A DNA stretch of 10,947 nucleotides from an uncultured Selenomonadales bacterium (GCA_947305445.1 CAMZDU010000014.1:1-10947); one strand, 5' to 3'; positions 1 through 6,527 are shown, counted from the stretch's first letter. Translations and numbers: made by a program. The notes: generated by a model not told the origin, from the sequence alone.

Positions 1-4
1 GCAT
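1..4 (-). CDS. start of a further gene running off the left edge, possibly oppF
   Basis: Only the first codon lies in the window: an ATG on the minus strand at positions 4-2. It is recognised by a near-perfect ribosome binding site, AAAGGAGG, on the minus strand at 21-14, nine bases before the ATG. In oligopeptide transporter operons the second ATPase gene, oppF, normally follows oppD, and it is missing from the window, so oppF is the best guess. That is inference from gene order, since no protein sequence is visible. The gap of about 310 bp from oppD is unusual for an oppD-oppF pair, which usually touch or overlap, so an unrelated gene is possible. Confidence 0.5.
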
Positions 5-317
5 TTTAAGTTTCCTCCTTTAAAAGGATTACCTTATTCTCAAAGGCGAGTCCAAAGAGCCCACACACGCTCGCCCGAAGGTCTCCGCTTGCTTTTTATT
101 TTTTCCTAGCGTCCTTTCCGCAAGATTTGCCAAAACACTTCTTTACACCCGTCGTCTGCGGTGCGGGTGAGTGCACGGGTCAAGCCCACTGCGAAACGGT
201 TACACTGTTAGTCACGTACCGTTGATTTAGTTACACTTTTTTAACGTGGTAGTCCTCCACAATTTTAATATCTCTGTTACAGCTTACAAAGTCAAGTGGC
301 GATTCATATTATTCTCG
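5..317 (-). other. gene-free gap after oppD, possible structured leader
   Basis: No convincing gene lies in these 313 bases in either direction. On the minus strand they hold three clear hairpins. The first pairs 195-200 with 218-223 and can be extended past a one-base bulge. The second is a perfect 6-bp GC-rich stem, 146-151 with 164-169, around a 12-base loop. The third pairs 45-50 with 70-75. They lie between a candidate promoter (267-295) and the strong ribosome binding site of the edge gene. A long structured 5' leader, or the non-coding end of an old mobile element, would both fit. I do not recognise a known riboswitch core. No hairpin here is followed by a T-run, so it is not an obvious terminator for oppD. 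Confidence 0.4.
267..295 (-). promoter_or_regulatory. candidate sigma-70 promoter for the left-edge gene
   Basis: On the minus strand there is TTGACT (295-290), a 17-base spacer and GATATT (272-267), followed by an AT-rich stretch. The -35 box matches 5 of 6 and the -10 box 4 of 6. The spacer contains the palindrome CTGTTACAG (274-282). The core of that palindrome, TGTAAC on the minus strand, recurs at 235-230 and 204-199, so a repressor or activator site is conceivable. It is a pattern match only. Confidence 0.3.
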
Positions 318-1373
318 CTAAATGTTGGATAAAATATTCGCCGCCTTTCTTGCTCGCATCAATCGTGCCCGCAACTCCGGCGGCAATTCAACTTTCGGAG
401 CGTCGGGGTGCAACAGCCACGTCGCGGCGAAATGCGTTTCCGAAATTTTAAACATCGGCGGTTCTTCGCGTGCGTCAATATTCATGGCAAATTTATTTCT
501 CGCGGCGAAAGCGTCGCCTTTGGGCTCGTGCAACAAATTCGGCGGGCTACCGGGGATTGAGTACAAACGGTCGTCGTCAGTCTCCAAATCCGGCATCGCC
601 GAGAGCAAGCCCCATGTGTACGGGTGGCGCGGGTCGTAAAAAATTTCGTCAACCGTGCCCGCCTCAATAATTTTTCCGGCATACATGACGTTAACGAAGT
701 CCGCAACCTTCGCGACAACGCCCAAATCGTGTGTGATATAAATCACCGACAAGCCCATTTGCGTCTGAATATCCCGAATCAAATCCAAAATGCGCGCTTG
801 AATCGTCACATCAAGAGCGGTCGTCGGCTCGTCGCAAATTAAAATTTTCGGCTCGCATGAAAGAGCGATTGCAATCACAATTCGTTGACGCTGTCCGCCG
901 GAAAATTGGTGCGGATAATTTTTTACGCGTTTTTCGGGTTCATTAATGCCGACGAGATTCAAAAGCTCAACGGCTTTTTTTTCTGCGTCGGATTTGGAAA
1001 TTTTTTTGTGGAGAAACATTGCCTCGGTAAGTTGCGCACCAATTTGCATGGTCGGATCGAGACTCGTCATCGGGTCTTGAAAAACCATTGCAATTTGTTG
1101 CCCGTTAATTGTTCGGCGCAACTCTTTTTTGCTTAAAGTCAGCAAATCGGTTCCTTTATAAAAGATATTTCCGCTGTTTATGAGGGCGTTGTCGTCCAGA
1201 AGCCCGGTAATTGCTTTCATCGTGACGGATTTGCCGGAGCCGCTCTCTCCGACGAGCGCGAGAGTTTTTCCGGCGAACAAATCAAAATTCACGCCGCGAA
1301 TTGCATGGACATTTCCCGCGTTCGTGCGGAAAGTAATGTCGAGATTTTTTACAGAGAGAATTTTATTTTCCAT
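318..1373 (-). CDS. oppD: oligopeptide ABC transporter, ATP-binding protein OppD
   Basis: This 351-residue protein is one of the two cytoplasmic ATPases that power import of peptides through the OppBC channel. All motifs of an ABC ATPase are present: Walker A GESGSGKS at residues 42-49, a Q-loop at Q99 in VFQDP, the signature FSGGQRQR at 157-164, Walker B ILICDEP at 177-183, and the switch histidine H215. The C-terminal oligopeptide-transporter extension follows, with the HPYTWGLL and PGSPP motifs. The cysteines found at this point in many DppD/OppD relatives (GC.F..RC) are replaced by GDAFAARN, as in OppD proteins ending in a TWLLHPDAP-like segment. The ATG overlaps the oppC stop by one base (TAATG), which implies translational coupling. 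Length is normal. The partner ATPase is not visible. Confidence 0.95.
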   Translation of the reverse strand: MENKILSVKNLDITFRTNAGNVHAIRGVNFDLFAGKTLALVGESGSGKSVTMKAITGLLDDNALINSGNIFYKGTDLLTLSKKELRRTINGQQIAMVFQDPMTSLDPTMQIGAQLTEAMFLHKKISKSDAEKKAVELLNLVGINEPEKRVKNYPHQFSGGQRQRIVIAIALSCEPKILICDEPTTALDVTIQARILDLIRDIQTQMGLSVIYITHDLGVVAKVADFVNVMYAGKIIEAGTVDEIFYDPRHPYTWGLLSAMPDLETDDDRLYSIPGSPPNLLHEPKGDAFAARNKFAMNIDAREEPPMFKISETHFAATWLLHPDAPKVELPPELRARLMRARKAANILSNI

Positions 1374-2353
1374 TACATGTCCTCAAGTTTTGGAGCCAAG
1401 GCCTCGCGGAAACCGTCGCCGATTAAATTAAAGCCCAGCATCAGAAGTGCCAACACGGATATCGGCGGCAAAATTTGATACGGCAAAATCGTTATGTTGT
1501 TGAAGCCGGCTTCAATCAGTGAGCCTATTGAACATTGCGGCAGAACAATTCCCACGCCGACGAAACTTAAAAATGCCTCCGTGAAAATCGCCACGGGTAT
1601 CGAGAACATAACCTGTGTGATTATCGGTCCGATTGCGTTCGGCAAAATTTGCTTGAATATTATGTGGAAATTGCCCGCGCCGAGAGTTCGACTTGCCAGG
1701 ACGTATTCACGCTCTTTAAGTTTCAAACACTCCGCTCGCGCAATTTTGCTCATGCCAATCCATTCGGTTAAAAGCAACGACGCAATAACAAGCCCGATTC
1801 CTTTTTCCATGAAGATTGCCAAAATCGAAATTATGACCAGCGTCGGAATGGAGCCTGCAATTTCAATAAACCTTTGCAGAGCGTTGTCGACAAGCCCGCC
1901 GAAGTAGCCTGAAATTAATCCGTAACTTGTGCCGACAATCATATCAATTAAAATCGCAACGAAGGCAATTATCAGCGAAACTCGCGCACCTTGCCAAGTC
2001 CGCGTCCACAGGTCGCGCCCCATGTCGTCGGTGCCGAATAAAAATGTTCTGTCCGCGAAAAAGTCTTGCGACTCACTTGCGCCGATTTGTGGCCCCAAAC
2101 TTTTGGCGATGAATTCTTTGCCGCTCGAATTCGTGACGGAAACAATTTCGTCATAATTGTACGAACTCACGACCGGCGCGAAGAGTGCAAAAAAAATTAT
2201 GATGCTGACGAGAATAACGCCGGTTACGGCGAATTTGTTTCGCAGGAAGTGAACGGCAACGCCTTTCCAGTAGCCCTGCGAGGCAAAATTTTCGTCAACA
2301 TCTAAATTTCTTTCAGCGATAAAATTAAAATCGTCTTTTTGTGGCGTGTACAT
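1373..2353 (-). CDS. oppC: oligopeptide ABC transporter, permease OppC
   Basis: This is the second membrane subunit of the peptide importer. A cytoplasmic N-terminal tail of about 35 residues precedes the first membrane segment (VTGVILVSIIIFFALFAPVV). The conserved FGTDDMGRDLWTR motif comes next, then the five-segment transport domain. Its cytoplasmic EAA-type loop reads REYVLASRTLGAG followed by ILPNAIGPI, and this loop contacts the ATPase. I chose the ATG at 2353; a TTG two codons upstream (2359) is the alternative. Neither has a good ribosome binding site, which is odd inside an operon. A strong unused one lies about 220 bases upstream (2571-2577), so sequence may have been inserted between the two. 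Length (326 residues) is typical. Confidence 0.93.
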   Translation of the reverse strand: MYTPQKDDFNFIAERNLDVDENFASQGYWKGVAVHFLRNKFAVTGVILVSIIIFFALFAPVVSSYNYDEIVSVTNSSGKEFIAKSLGPQIGASESQDFFADRTFLFGTDDMGRDLWTRTWQGARVSLIIAFVAILIDMIVGTSYGLISGYFGGLVDNALQRFIEIAGSIPTLVIISILAIFMEKGIGLVIASLLLTEWIGMSKIARAECLKLKEREYVLASRTLGAGNFHIIFKQILPNAIGPIITQVMFSIPVAIFTEAFLSFVGVGIVLPQCSIGSLIEAGFNNITILPYQILPPISVLALLMLGFNLIGDGFREALAPKLEDM

Positions 2354-2359
2354 ACTCAA

Positions 2360-2624
2360 CCGTTACTGAGAACTTATAAGTTATAAAAAATTTTATGTCC
2401 CATTCCTGTTTCAACGCGTCCGCTTTTGCCTTAGGCTAATCACGTTTTTTCGACGCTCCACAGGCTTGAATTCCCCGCTAACGTACGGGTATCTTCCAAA
2501 TTTGGTTTTTGTTCGGACAACAGGAAATTTAACGAAATGGAACTCAAAAGTTTTTCAGTAATGGTCTTCACCTCCTTATAAAAGTTTTAGACTTTTATAA
2601 TTTGTCATAAGTTTTTCTTAGCTG
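2360..2624 (-). other. oppB-oppC gap, probable scar of an inserted element
   Basis: These 265 bases split a gene pair that is normally tightly spaced. On the minus strand they begin with a small hairpin (2596-2591 with 2585-2580) and a strong ribosome binding site, AAGGAGG (2577-2571). A short open frame follows (2562-2440), then a GC-rich hairpin (CCCG..CGGG). Next to oppC lie a perfect 12-bp palindrome, AACTTATAAGTT (2371-2382), and a second AT palindrome (2383-2396). The 7-mer CTTATAA occurs at both ends (2373-2379 and 2575-2581), possibly a target duplication. The frame containing LKQEW (2414-2397) recalls the KQE-rich tails of IS200/IS605 TnpB proteins. This points to a decayed IS605-type element, but weakly. 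Confidence 0.4.
2440..2562 (-). pseudogene. short open frame behind a strong ribosome binding site, no start codon
   Basis: On the minus strand AAGGAGG (2577-2571) is followed, at a spacing suited to initiation, by ATT rather than ATG. An open frame of 40 residues then runs to a TGA at 2442-2440. A GTG in the same frame overlaps the binding site and is too close to use it. The C-terminal part contains TLAGNSSLWSVEK, which loosely recalls the tail of TnpB transposon proteins. After the stop another frame gives LKQEWD, so a frameshifted TnpB tail is possible. I do not recognise it with confidence. It may equally be the unrelated remains of a gene start. Confidence 0.25.
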
Positions 2625-3569
2625 TTAAAAGCCTTCTTTCGCCGTCAATCTGATTCGCGGATCAATTATTCCGTAAAGAATGTCGAGCACGAGCATTGCT
2701 CCGATATACAGCGCGGAAAAGACAATTCCCAATGCCAACACGTAATTATAATCGACGCCCTGACCGGCAATGGCGTCGACCATGAGTTTGCCGACGCCGT
2801 TTATTCCGTAAATTTTTTCTATGACCATTGCGCCGGTGAGCAAGTCCACGACCAGCGGCGCGATAACCGTCACGATTGGAATCAACGCGTTGCGCAGGAC
2901 GTGTTTGCGAATCAGTTCAAAACCGTAAAGCCCTTTCGCCTCCGCAAGTTTGACGTAATCGCTGTTGAGCACCTCAAGCATTTCGTTTCGCGTGAAACGG
3001 GCGATTGTCGAAATTGCAAACAAACTTAGCGACATTGCCGGCATCACCGCCGAAGTCAAAAATTTTGACGGGTCAAAAAAATACGGGAAGAACGGTATTT
3101 TGTAGGCGAAGGTGTACTGCAGAAAAATCATGAACACGTATGACGGAATGCACACGCCCAAAATTGAAACGAGCGTGCACAGTCCGTCCAAAAATTTTCC
3201 GCGATTGAGTGCCGCGACGATTCCTATCGTTAATCCGACCGCCGTCCCGAACAAAATTGACAGCACGCCGATTTTAAAAGAATTCATCAAGCAAGTTGTC
3301 AATATTGGTTTTATCGGTGCACCATTATAAAGAGAAGTTCCGTTGCCGAAACTGCCGCTTGCAAGCAATGACAGATAATCGACGAACTGAACTAAAATCG
3401 GTTTGTTTAAGCCGAGTTCCTCGCGCTTCTGCAAAATCATTTCCGCGCTCATTCGTTCCACGGAAAACGGGTCGCCGGGCATTATCCGAATCAGCACGAA
3501 CAGCACGAAAATTATTATAAACAACGTCAGCGCGGACATAAAAATTCTTTTGGTTATGTATTTTGTCAT
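2625..3569 (-). CDS. oppB: oligopeptide ABC transporter, permease OppB
   Basis: This 314-residue protein is the first membrane subunit of the peptide importer. It opens with KYITKRIFMSALTLFIII, the usual first membrane segment, followed by the conserved RIMPGDPF motif. About five further membrane segments follow. The coupling loop reads KLAEAKGL, then VLRNALIPI, and is the contact for the ATPases. The C-terminus (DILYGIIDPRIRL) is characteristic of the family. Its ATG overlaps the stop of oppA by four bases (ATGA), so the two are probably translated together. Downstream, the operon is interrupted by about 265 non-coding bases before oppC. Confidence 0.94.
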   Translation of the reverse strand: MTKYITKRIFMSALTLFIIIFVLFVLIRIMPGDPFSVERMSAEMILQKREELGLNKPILVQFVDYLSLLASGSFGNGTSLYNGAPIKPILTTCLMNSFKIGVLSILFGTAVGLTIGIVAALNRGKFLDGLCTLVSILGVCIPSYVFMIFLQYTFAYKIPFFPYFFDPSKFLTSAVMPAMSLSLFAISTIARFTRNEMLEVLNSDYVKLAEAKGLYGFELIRKHVLRNALIPIVTVIAPLVVDLLTGAMVIEKIYGINGVGKLMVDAIAGQGVDYNYVLALGIVFSALYIGAMLVLDILYGIIDPRIRLTAKEGF

Positions 3570-5218
3570 TTAAGCTTTGCGTTTTTGTAAACACGGTCAA
3601 TGCCTACGCTGTGAAATTCAATTCCCTTAACGTTCGGCGAAATCAAAACGGAGTTGGCGTCGGTGTAAAGCGGCGCGATAACGGCATTGTCGAGCAGAAT
3701 TTTTTCCGCGTCGTAGAGAGCTTCCCAGCGAGCGTCGTAATCTTCGGCAAGACTGCCGGTCGTGCAATCCTCAATAATTTTGTCGTAATCGGCATTGCTC
3801 CAATGCTCGGCAATTTCACAACCGGAAGTCGTCCACAACGTCAAAAAAGTCATCGGGTCGTTGTAATCGGGCGTCCAATCCACCAAAGCCAAATCGTAGT
3901 TATTTGAAGTGACGTTGCTTAGATATTCGGCTTTGGGCATGGGCTGAAGATTAATTTTCACGCCGGGCAAATTCGATTCGAGCTGCGACTTAAGAGCCTG
4001 AACAATTTTGGACGTGCTGTCGCCTTCGTTGGAGAAAATCAAATTCAGCTCGAACTCATCCTTGCCGAGCTCGCTTTTGGCCGCAGTCAAAAATTCTTGA
4101 GCCTTTGAAACGTCGAAATTTATAACGTCAGCAAACTGTTTTTGGTCTTCCGCGAAAAATTTGCCGGTCTTGGCATTGGGCGCAAATTCAATCGGAACGG
4201 CTGTGTAAGTCGCCTTCGCGCCGTTCATGACGTAATTGTTGACGAGCGACTCGCGGTCGATTGCGTTTGAAATTGCAAGGCGCAGATTGACATTGGCAAG
4301 TGCTCCCGCGTGATGATTTTTCGGGTCTTGATTGAACGACAGGTAATAGAGATAACCCGACAAAAACGTTTTCAAATTCTTGGACAATTCGGCGTCCTTC
4401 TGAACGTGTTCAACTTGATTGCCGCCGATACCGACGACGTTTAACGTGCCGTTCTTGAAGGAGGTCAGCGCATTGTCAGAGGAGCTTACAACTTGATATT
4501 GAAAACCGTCGAGCGCGACTTTTGTGGCGTTCCAGTAGTTGTCATTTTTCTTAAGCTGAATATTCGCCGCGCCAGGAATGTAGCTTGACAACGCGAATGC
4601 ACCGTTTGACAAAAAAGTTTCGGGACTTGTGCCGTAACTGTTCTCGCTTAACGTGCCGTAAAATTTTTCGTTAATCGGATAGAACGTCGGAAAAGCCATA
4701 AGCGACGGGAAGAACGATACCGGCGCATCGAGTTCAACGACAAAAGTTTTGGCATCGGGTGCGCTCACTCCCAAAGTCGTCGGGTCGGCACCTTTGATAA
4801 CGGCGTCAGCATTTTTCACGCAAGCAACCGTATTGCCCATGATGTAGGAGTATTCGCCGGCCTTCTGGCAATGACGACGCCACGCGAAGACAAAATCGTC
4901 GGCAGTCACGTCGTCGCCGTTTGCCCATTTGGCGTCGCGCAAGTGGAACGTGTAAGTCTTGCCGTCTTCCGACAAGTCGAAACTTTCCGCAATGGCCGGA
5001 ACCGCTCGTCCGTCGGCGTCAAGTTGCATCAAGCCGTCAATGCAATCGCCAATCACTTCAAACGAAGCAGAGTCCGTACACTGCGCCGTGTCGAGCGACA
5101 CGACATTTGAACTGAGCATTACACTCAATTTTTTGTCGCCGCTCGAATTGTCATCGCCGCCGCAACCCGTCACGAGCAACAGCGCACAAATCATCAGTAG
5201 AGTAAAAATTTTTTTCAT
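3566..5218 (-). CDS. oppA: oligopeptide-binding lipoprotein OppA (solute-binding protein family 5)
   Basis: This is the extracytoplasmic receptor that captures peptides for OppBCDF. It starts with a lipoprotein signal peptide: KK, a hydrophobic core, and the lipobox VTGC with the lipidated cysteine at residue 19. A glycine/aspartate/serine-rich linker follows. The body has the family-5 pattern: an N-terminal lobe containing SLDTAQCTDSASFEVIGD and AESFDLSEDGKTYTFHLRD, and a C-terminal lobe containing LALVDWTPDYNDPMTFL. At 550 residues the length is typical of OppA. The ATG at 5218 has GAGGAG eight bases upstream. The motif content fits OppA-like peptide receptors better than nickel- or dipeptide-specific ones, though the substrate cannot be settled by reading. 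No promoter is obvious in the 61 bases upstream, so it may be transcribed with the peptidase gene. Confidence 0.93.
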   Translation of the reverse strand: MKKIFTLLMICALLLVTGCGGDDNSSGDKKLSVMLSSNVVSLDTAQCTDSASFEVIGDCIDGLMQLDADGRAVPAIAESFDLSEDGKTYTFHLRDAKWANGDDVTADDFVFAWRRHCQKAGEYSYIMGNTVACVKNADAVIKGADPTTLGVSAPDAKTFVVELDAPVSFFPSLMAFPTFYPINEKFYGTLSENSYGTSPETFLSNGAFALSSYIPGAANIQLKKNDNYWNATKVALDGFQYQVVSSSDNALTSFKNGTLNVVGIGGNQVEHVQKDAELSKNLKTFLSGYLYYLSFNQDPKNHHAGALANVNLRLAISNAIDRESLVNNYVMNGAKATYTAVPIEFAPNAKTGKFFAEDQKQFADVINFDVSKAQEFLTAAKSELGKDEFELNLIFSNEGDSTSKIVQALKSQLESNLPGVKINLQPMPKAEYLSNVTSNNYDLALVDWTPDYNDPMTFLTLWTTSGCEIAEHWSNADYDKIIEDCTTGSLAEDYDARWEALYDAEKILLDNAVIAPLYTDANSVLISPNVKGIEFHSVGIDRVYKNAKLK

Positions 5219-5279
5219 GCTTACAACTCCTCATTCATTCGGCATTGAAGTTCTCGCCGCCAGGCGGAGGTTTTCTCGC

Positions 5280-5987
5280 CTATTTTTGGATAAAAAAATG
5301 CTGATAATCTTTTTCGTCGTCCCAGCAATCGCCACCCCAAATAAAATTTTTTTCACGGAACAGCCGACAACACAAATCGTCCGCCGTGATTTTGTACGGA
5401 AAATTTTTTTCGCGATCTTCAAAATCGGCCGAGTTGTCCGGCGCAATAATTTTTTTTCCGTCCACGGTTTTGATATACGGATTGTAAAGCGGATTTATGT
5501 CGACGGCCAAACCATAACCGTGCCACGAAATTCGATTTGTAAACGAAACGAGGCGGAAATTAAAACACGACGAATTGTTGTCGCGCATGGAAAGTTCGTC
5601 GTCGGCGTCGTATTCGTCAATGAGGCGAACTTTTTCTATAGGATAGTTTGCCGCAAAAAGTTTTTTGAAAATGTCAAGCAAGTCGTCGGCAATCTTAACG
5701 TTGCAAATCATTTCGCCGCGCAAAATTTCGCCGCTCAAATTCTTATGCAAAAGCGAAAGATGACGCAATTCACCTGGCGGAATTGAACAGTTGACTTTGT
5801 ACGATTTGCCGGCGATTCTCGAAAAAATTTTGTTATCAATTTCCGAAATGCAAAAATCTTCCAAGTCGATCACTTCCTTTGCAAAAAAACTTTCATTATG
5901 ATAACAACCTGAAAGAATAACTGTCAAGTTGAAGGAAAAAATATTTTTGAACCCGTTAGAGAGTGTTGGTAAACTCCAGTAAAACAA
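5280..5987 (-). CDS. M15-family peptidoglycan peptidase (D,D-carboxypeptidase/endopeptidase type), lipoprotein start rewritten by an IS
   Basis: This is a zinc peptidase of the VanY/M15 type, expected to cut peptidoglycan stem peptides outside the membrane. Numbering from 5987, the zinc site is SWHGYGLAVDIN, with H156 and D163 as ligands, and H230 in DYQHF is the third. The conserved LIDEYDADDELSMRDNN block lies at 122-138 and WGGD comes just before the C-terminus. Residues 1-10 are encoded by the end of an IS5-like element (boundary near 5958), so the native start is lost. Native sequence resumes with NIFSFNLTVILSGC, a hydrophobic stretch ending in a perfect lipobox (LSGC, C28). The ancestral protein was therefore probably a lipoprotein. 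The TTG at 5987 has no good ribosome binding site. The TTG at 5864 has AAGGAAG eight bases upstream and would give an intact 194-residue domain lacking an export signal. The domain is clear; the start and export are uncertain. Confidence 0.85.
   Translation of the reverse strand: MFYWSLPTLSNGFKNIFSFNLTVILSGCYHNESFFAKEVIDLEDFCISEIDNKIFSRIAGKSYKVNCSIPPGELRHLSLLHKNLSGEILRGEMICNVKIADDLLDIFKKLFAANYPIEKVRLIDEYDADDELSMRDNNSSCFNFRLVSFTNRISWHGYGLAVDINPLYNPYIKTVDGKKIIAPDNSADFEDREKNFPYKITADDLCCRLFREKNFIWGGDCWDDEKDYQHFFIQK
5898..5927 (-). promoter_or_regulatory. candidate promoter for the M15 peptidase gene
   Basis: On the minus strand there is a perfect TTGACA (5927-5922), an 18-base spacer and TATCAT (5903-5898, 5 of 6). 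It would start transcription about 30 bases before the ribosome binding site of the TTG at 5864. It overlaps the sequence coding for the apparent signal peptide, so it may be fortuitous. It could nevertheless be what now drives the gene after the IS removed the original 5' end. Confidence 0.35.
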
Positions 5988-6163
5988 AAAACATAAGCAA
6001 ATCTCTGATAAAATGAGTTTGAAAGAAGATGAAAAGCTTATGTCGAACTCATTTTACCACAAAGAAATAACTGACGCTCAATGGAAAAAGATAAAATGTT
6101 TCTTCACGGAGGAGAAGAAAGTAGGACGAAGACCACTTAATCCCCGTAAAGTTTTCGACGGCG
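5959..6163 (+). mobile_element. left-end remnant of an IS5-like insertion sequence
   Basis: The element begins with GAGAGTGTTGGTAAACTCC at 5959, preceded by TA. The same first bases, TAGAGAGTGTTG, recur at 10895-10906 where another gene is cut, which identifies this as an IS terminus. About 55 bases in, the transposase N-terminus is encoded in the rightward direction. No matching right end (CAACACTCTC) is visible downstream, so the element is a solo left end. The right boundary is approximate: transposase similarity stops around 6157-6163, where unrelated sequence joins. Confidence 0.6.
5991..6056 (+). repeat. two crossed inverted repeats in the IS leader
   Basis: ACATAAGC (5991-5998) is complementary to GCTTATGT (6036-6043). 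TAAAATGAGTT (6009-6019) is complementary to AACTCATTTTA (6046-6056). The pairs interlock in the order A-B-A'-B', so as RNA they form either a pseudoknot or, more likely, two mutually exclusive hairpins, because only two bases separate A' from B'. B covers the first possible transposase ATG (6013) and A' covers the second (6040). Limiting of transposase synthesis is a reasonable reading but is inferred. Confidence 0.6.
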
Positions 6164-6186
6164 GCAGTGTCAAGCAGATTGTGTAA
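6013..6186 (+). pseudogene. N-terminal fragment of an IS5-family transposase
   Basis: This is a 57-codon open frame starting at 6013, or at the in-frame ATG at 6040. It contains SFYHKEITDAQWKKIKCFF, then VGRRPLNPRKVFD. This is the helical N-terminal domain (DUF4096-like: D.QW..I..., GR.P...R.V) of IS5/IS427-type transposases. Homologues continue at once into the DDE catalytic domain, but here similarity ends at about residue 49 and the frame finishes with eight unrelated residues. All catalytic residues are missing, so it is non-functional. It may still make a small DNA-binding peptide. Confidence 0.7.
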
Positions 6187-6235
6187 GTAGAAAAAAAAAA
6201 AAAAAATGATTGTGTCAGCGATTTTGTGTAAATAG
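6166..6235 (+). repeat. imperfect 25-bp direct repeat flanking a run of 16 A
   Basis: Positions 6166-6190 and 6211-6235 align without gaps at 18 of 25 bases, sharing the blocks GTGTCA, TTGTGTAA and TAG. They flank an uninterrupted run of 16 A (6191-6206). On the minus strand each copy reads TTACACAA...TGACAC. That order resembles the ends of IS256-family elements, which suggests debris from a second transposon. The family assignment is from memory of the pattern and is weak. Confidence 0.45.
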
Positions 6236-6398
6236 CAAACCGCCTAAAAACGCCAACTTTTGATGAGTTGGTGAAAGGTAAAATACGTGGTCGAAGAAAG
6301 GCTCCGTTACGCGATTCGTTTTCTTTCAAGGCACTCGAAAGATTTTTCTTTGAAAGAATGGCGTCAAATCAACAATCCTAATTACACAAAACTCTTGA
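6236..6398 (+). other. degraded sequence upstream of hsdR
   Basis: I see no intact gene here. Two overlapping open frames exist. One gives PTFDELVKGKIRGRRKAP before a stop near 6371. The other, from 6287, includes SLKEWRQINNPNYTKLL, slightly reminiscent of KilA-N domains but not convincing. The N-terminal nuclease part of hsdR should be encoded here, and its hallmark EAK motif is not present in any frame I read. The region therefore looks replaced or heavily eroded. Confidence 0.4.
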
Positions 6399-6515
6399 CA
6401 CTGCCACAGCGGTTTACAGCAGGCAATGAGTTACGCAGAAATTTTGCATTTGCCGTTTGCGTATTCATCGAACGGCAAGAAATTTATCGGACACGATTTT
6501 TTAACAGGTTCTTAG
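6399..6515 (+). pseudogene. hsdR: separated 5' remnant of hsdR ending in an in-frame TAG
   Basis: Read in the same frame as the downstream hsdR, this stretch encodes SGLQQAMSYAEILHLPFAY followed by SSNGKKFIGHDFLTGS and a TAG at 6513-6515. The frame then continues REFHMDEFP into the intact open frame. The segment GLQQAM.YAEIL..PFAYSSNG is the normal linker of EcoEI-like HsdR proteins, directly after the nuclease motif. A single nonsense codon therefore splits the gene, and a TGA at 6396-6398 closes the frame upstream. Everything earlier, including the nuclease domain, is missing. Confidence 0.75.
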
Positions 6516-6527
6516 CGGGAATTTCAT

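Noticed and set aside
247..261. GTGGTAGTCCTCCAC hairpin as the terminator of oppD
   Set aside because: The stem is only four base pairs and no T-run follows on the minus strand; the bases after it there are A-rich.
2561..2580. AAGGAGGTGAAGACC followed by ATT as a genuine small gene using an ATT start
   Set aside because: ATT starts are very rare and the 40-residue product has no clear homology, so a lost ATG or a stranded ribosome binding site is more likely.
4959..5786. Long 275-residue plus-strand open frame opposite oppA and the M15 gene
   Set aside because: It runs antisense across two clear genes and their gap, its composition is that of a shadow frame, and it has no recognisable motif or ribosome binding site.
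6191..6206. Run of 16 A as a terminator tail or phase-variable tract in a gene
   Set aside because: On neither strand does a stable hairpin directly precede the T-run, and no intact reading frame passes through the tract.
6395..6400. TTGACA as a -35 box for hsdR
   Set aside because: No acceptable -10 sequence lies 16-19 bases downstream, and the hexamer falls in decayed coding sequence.
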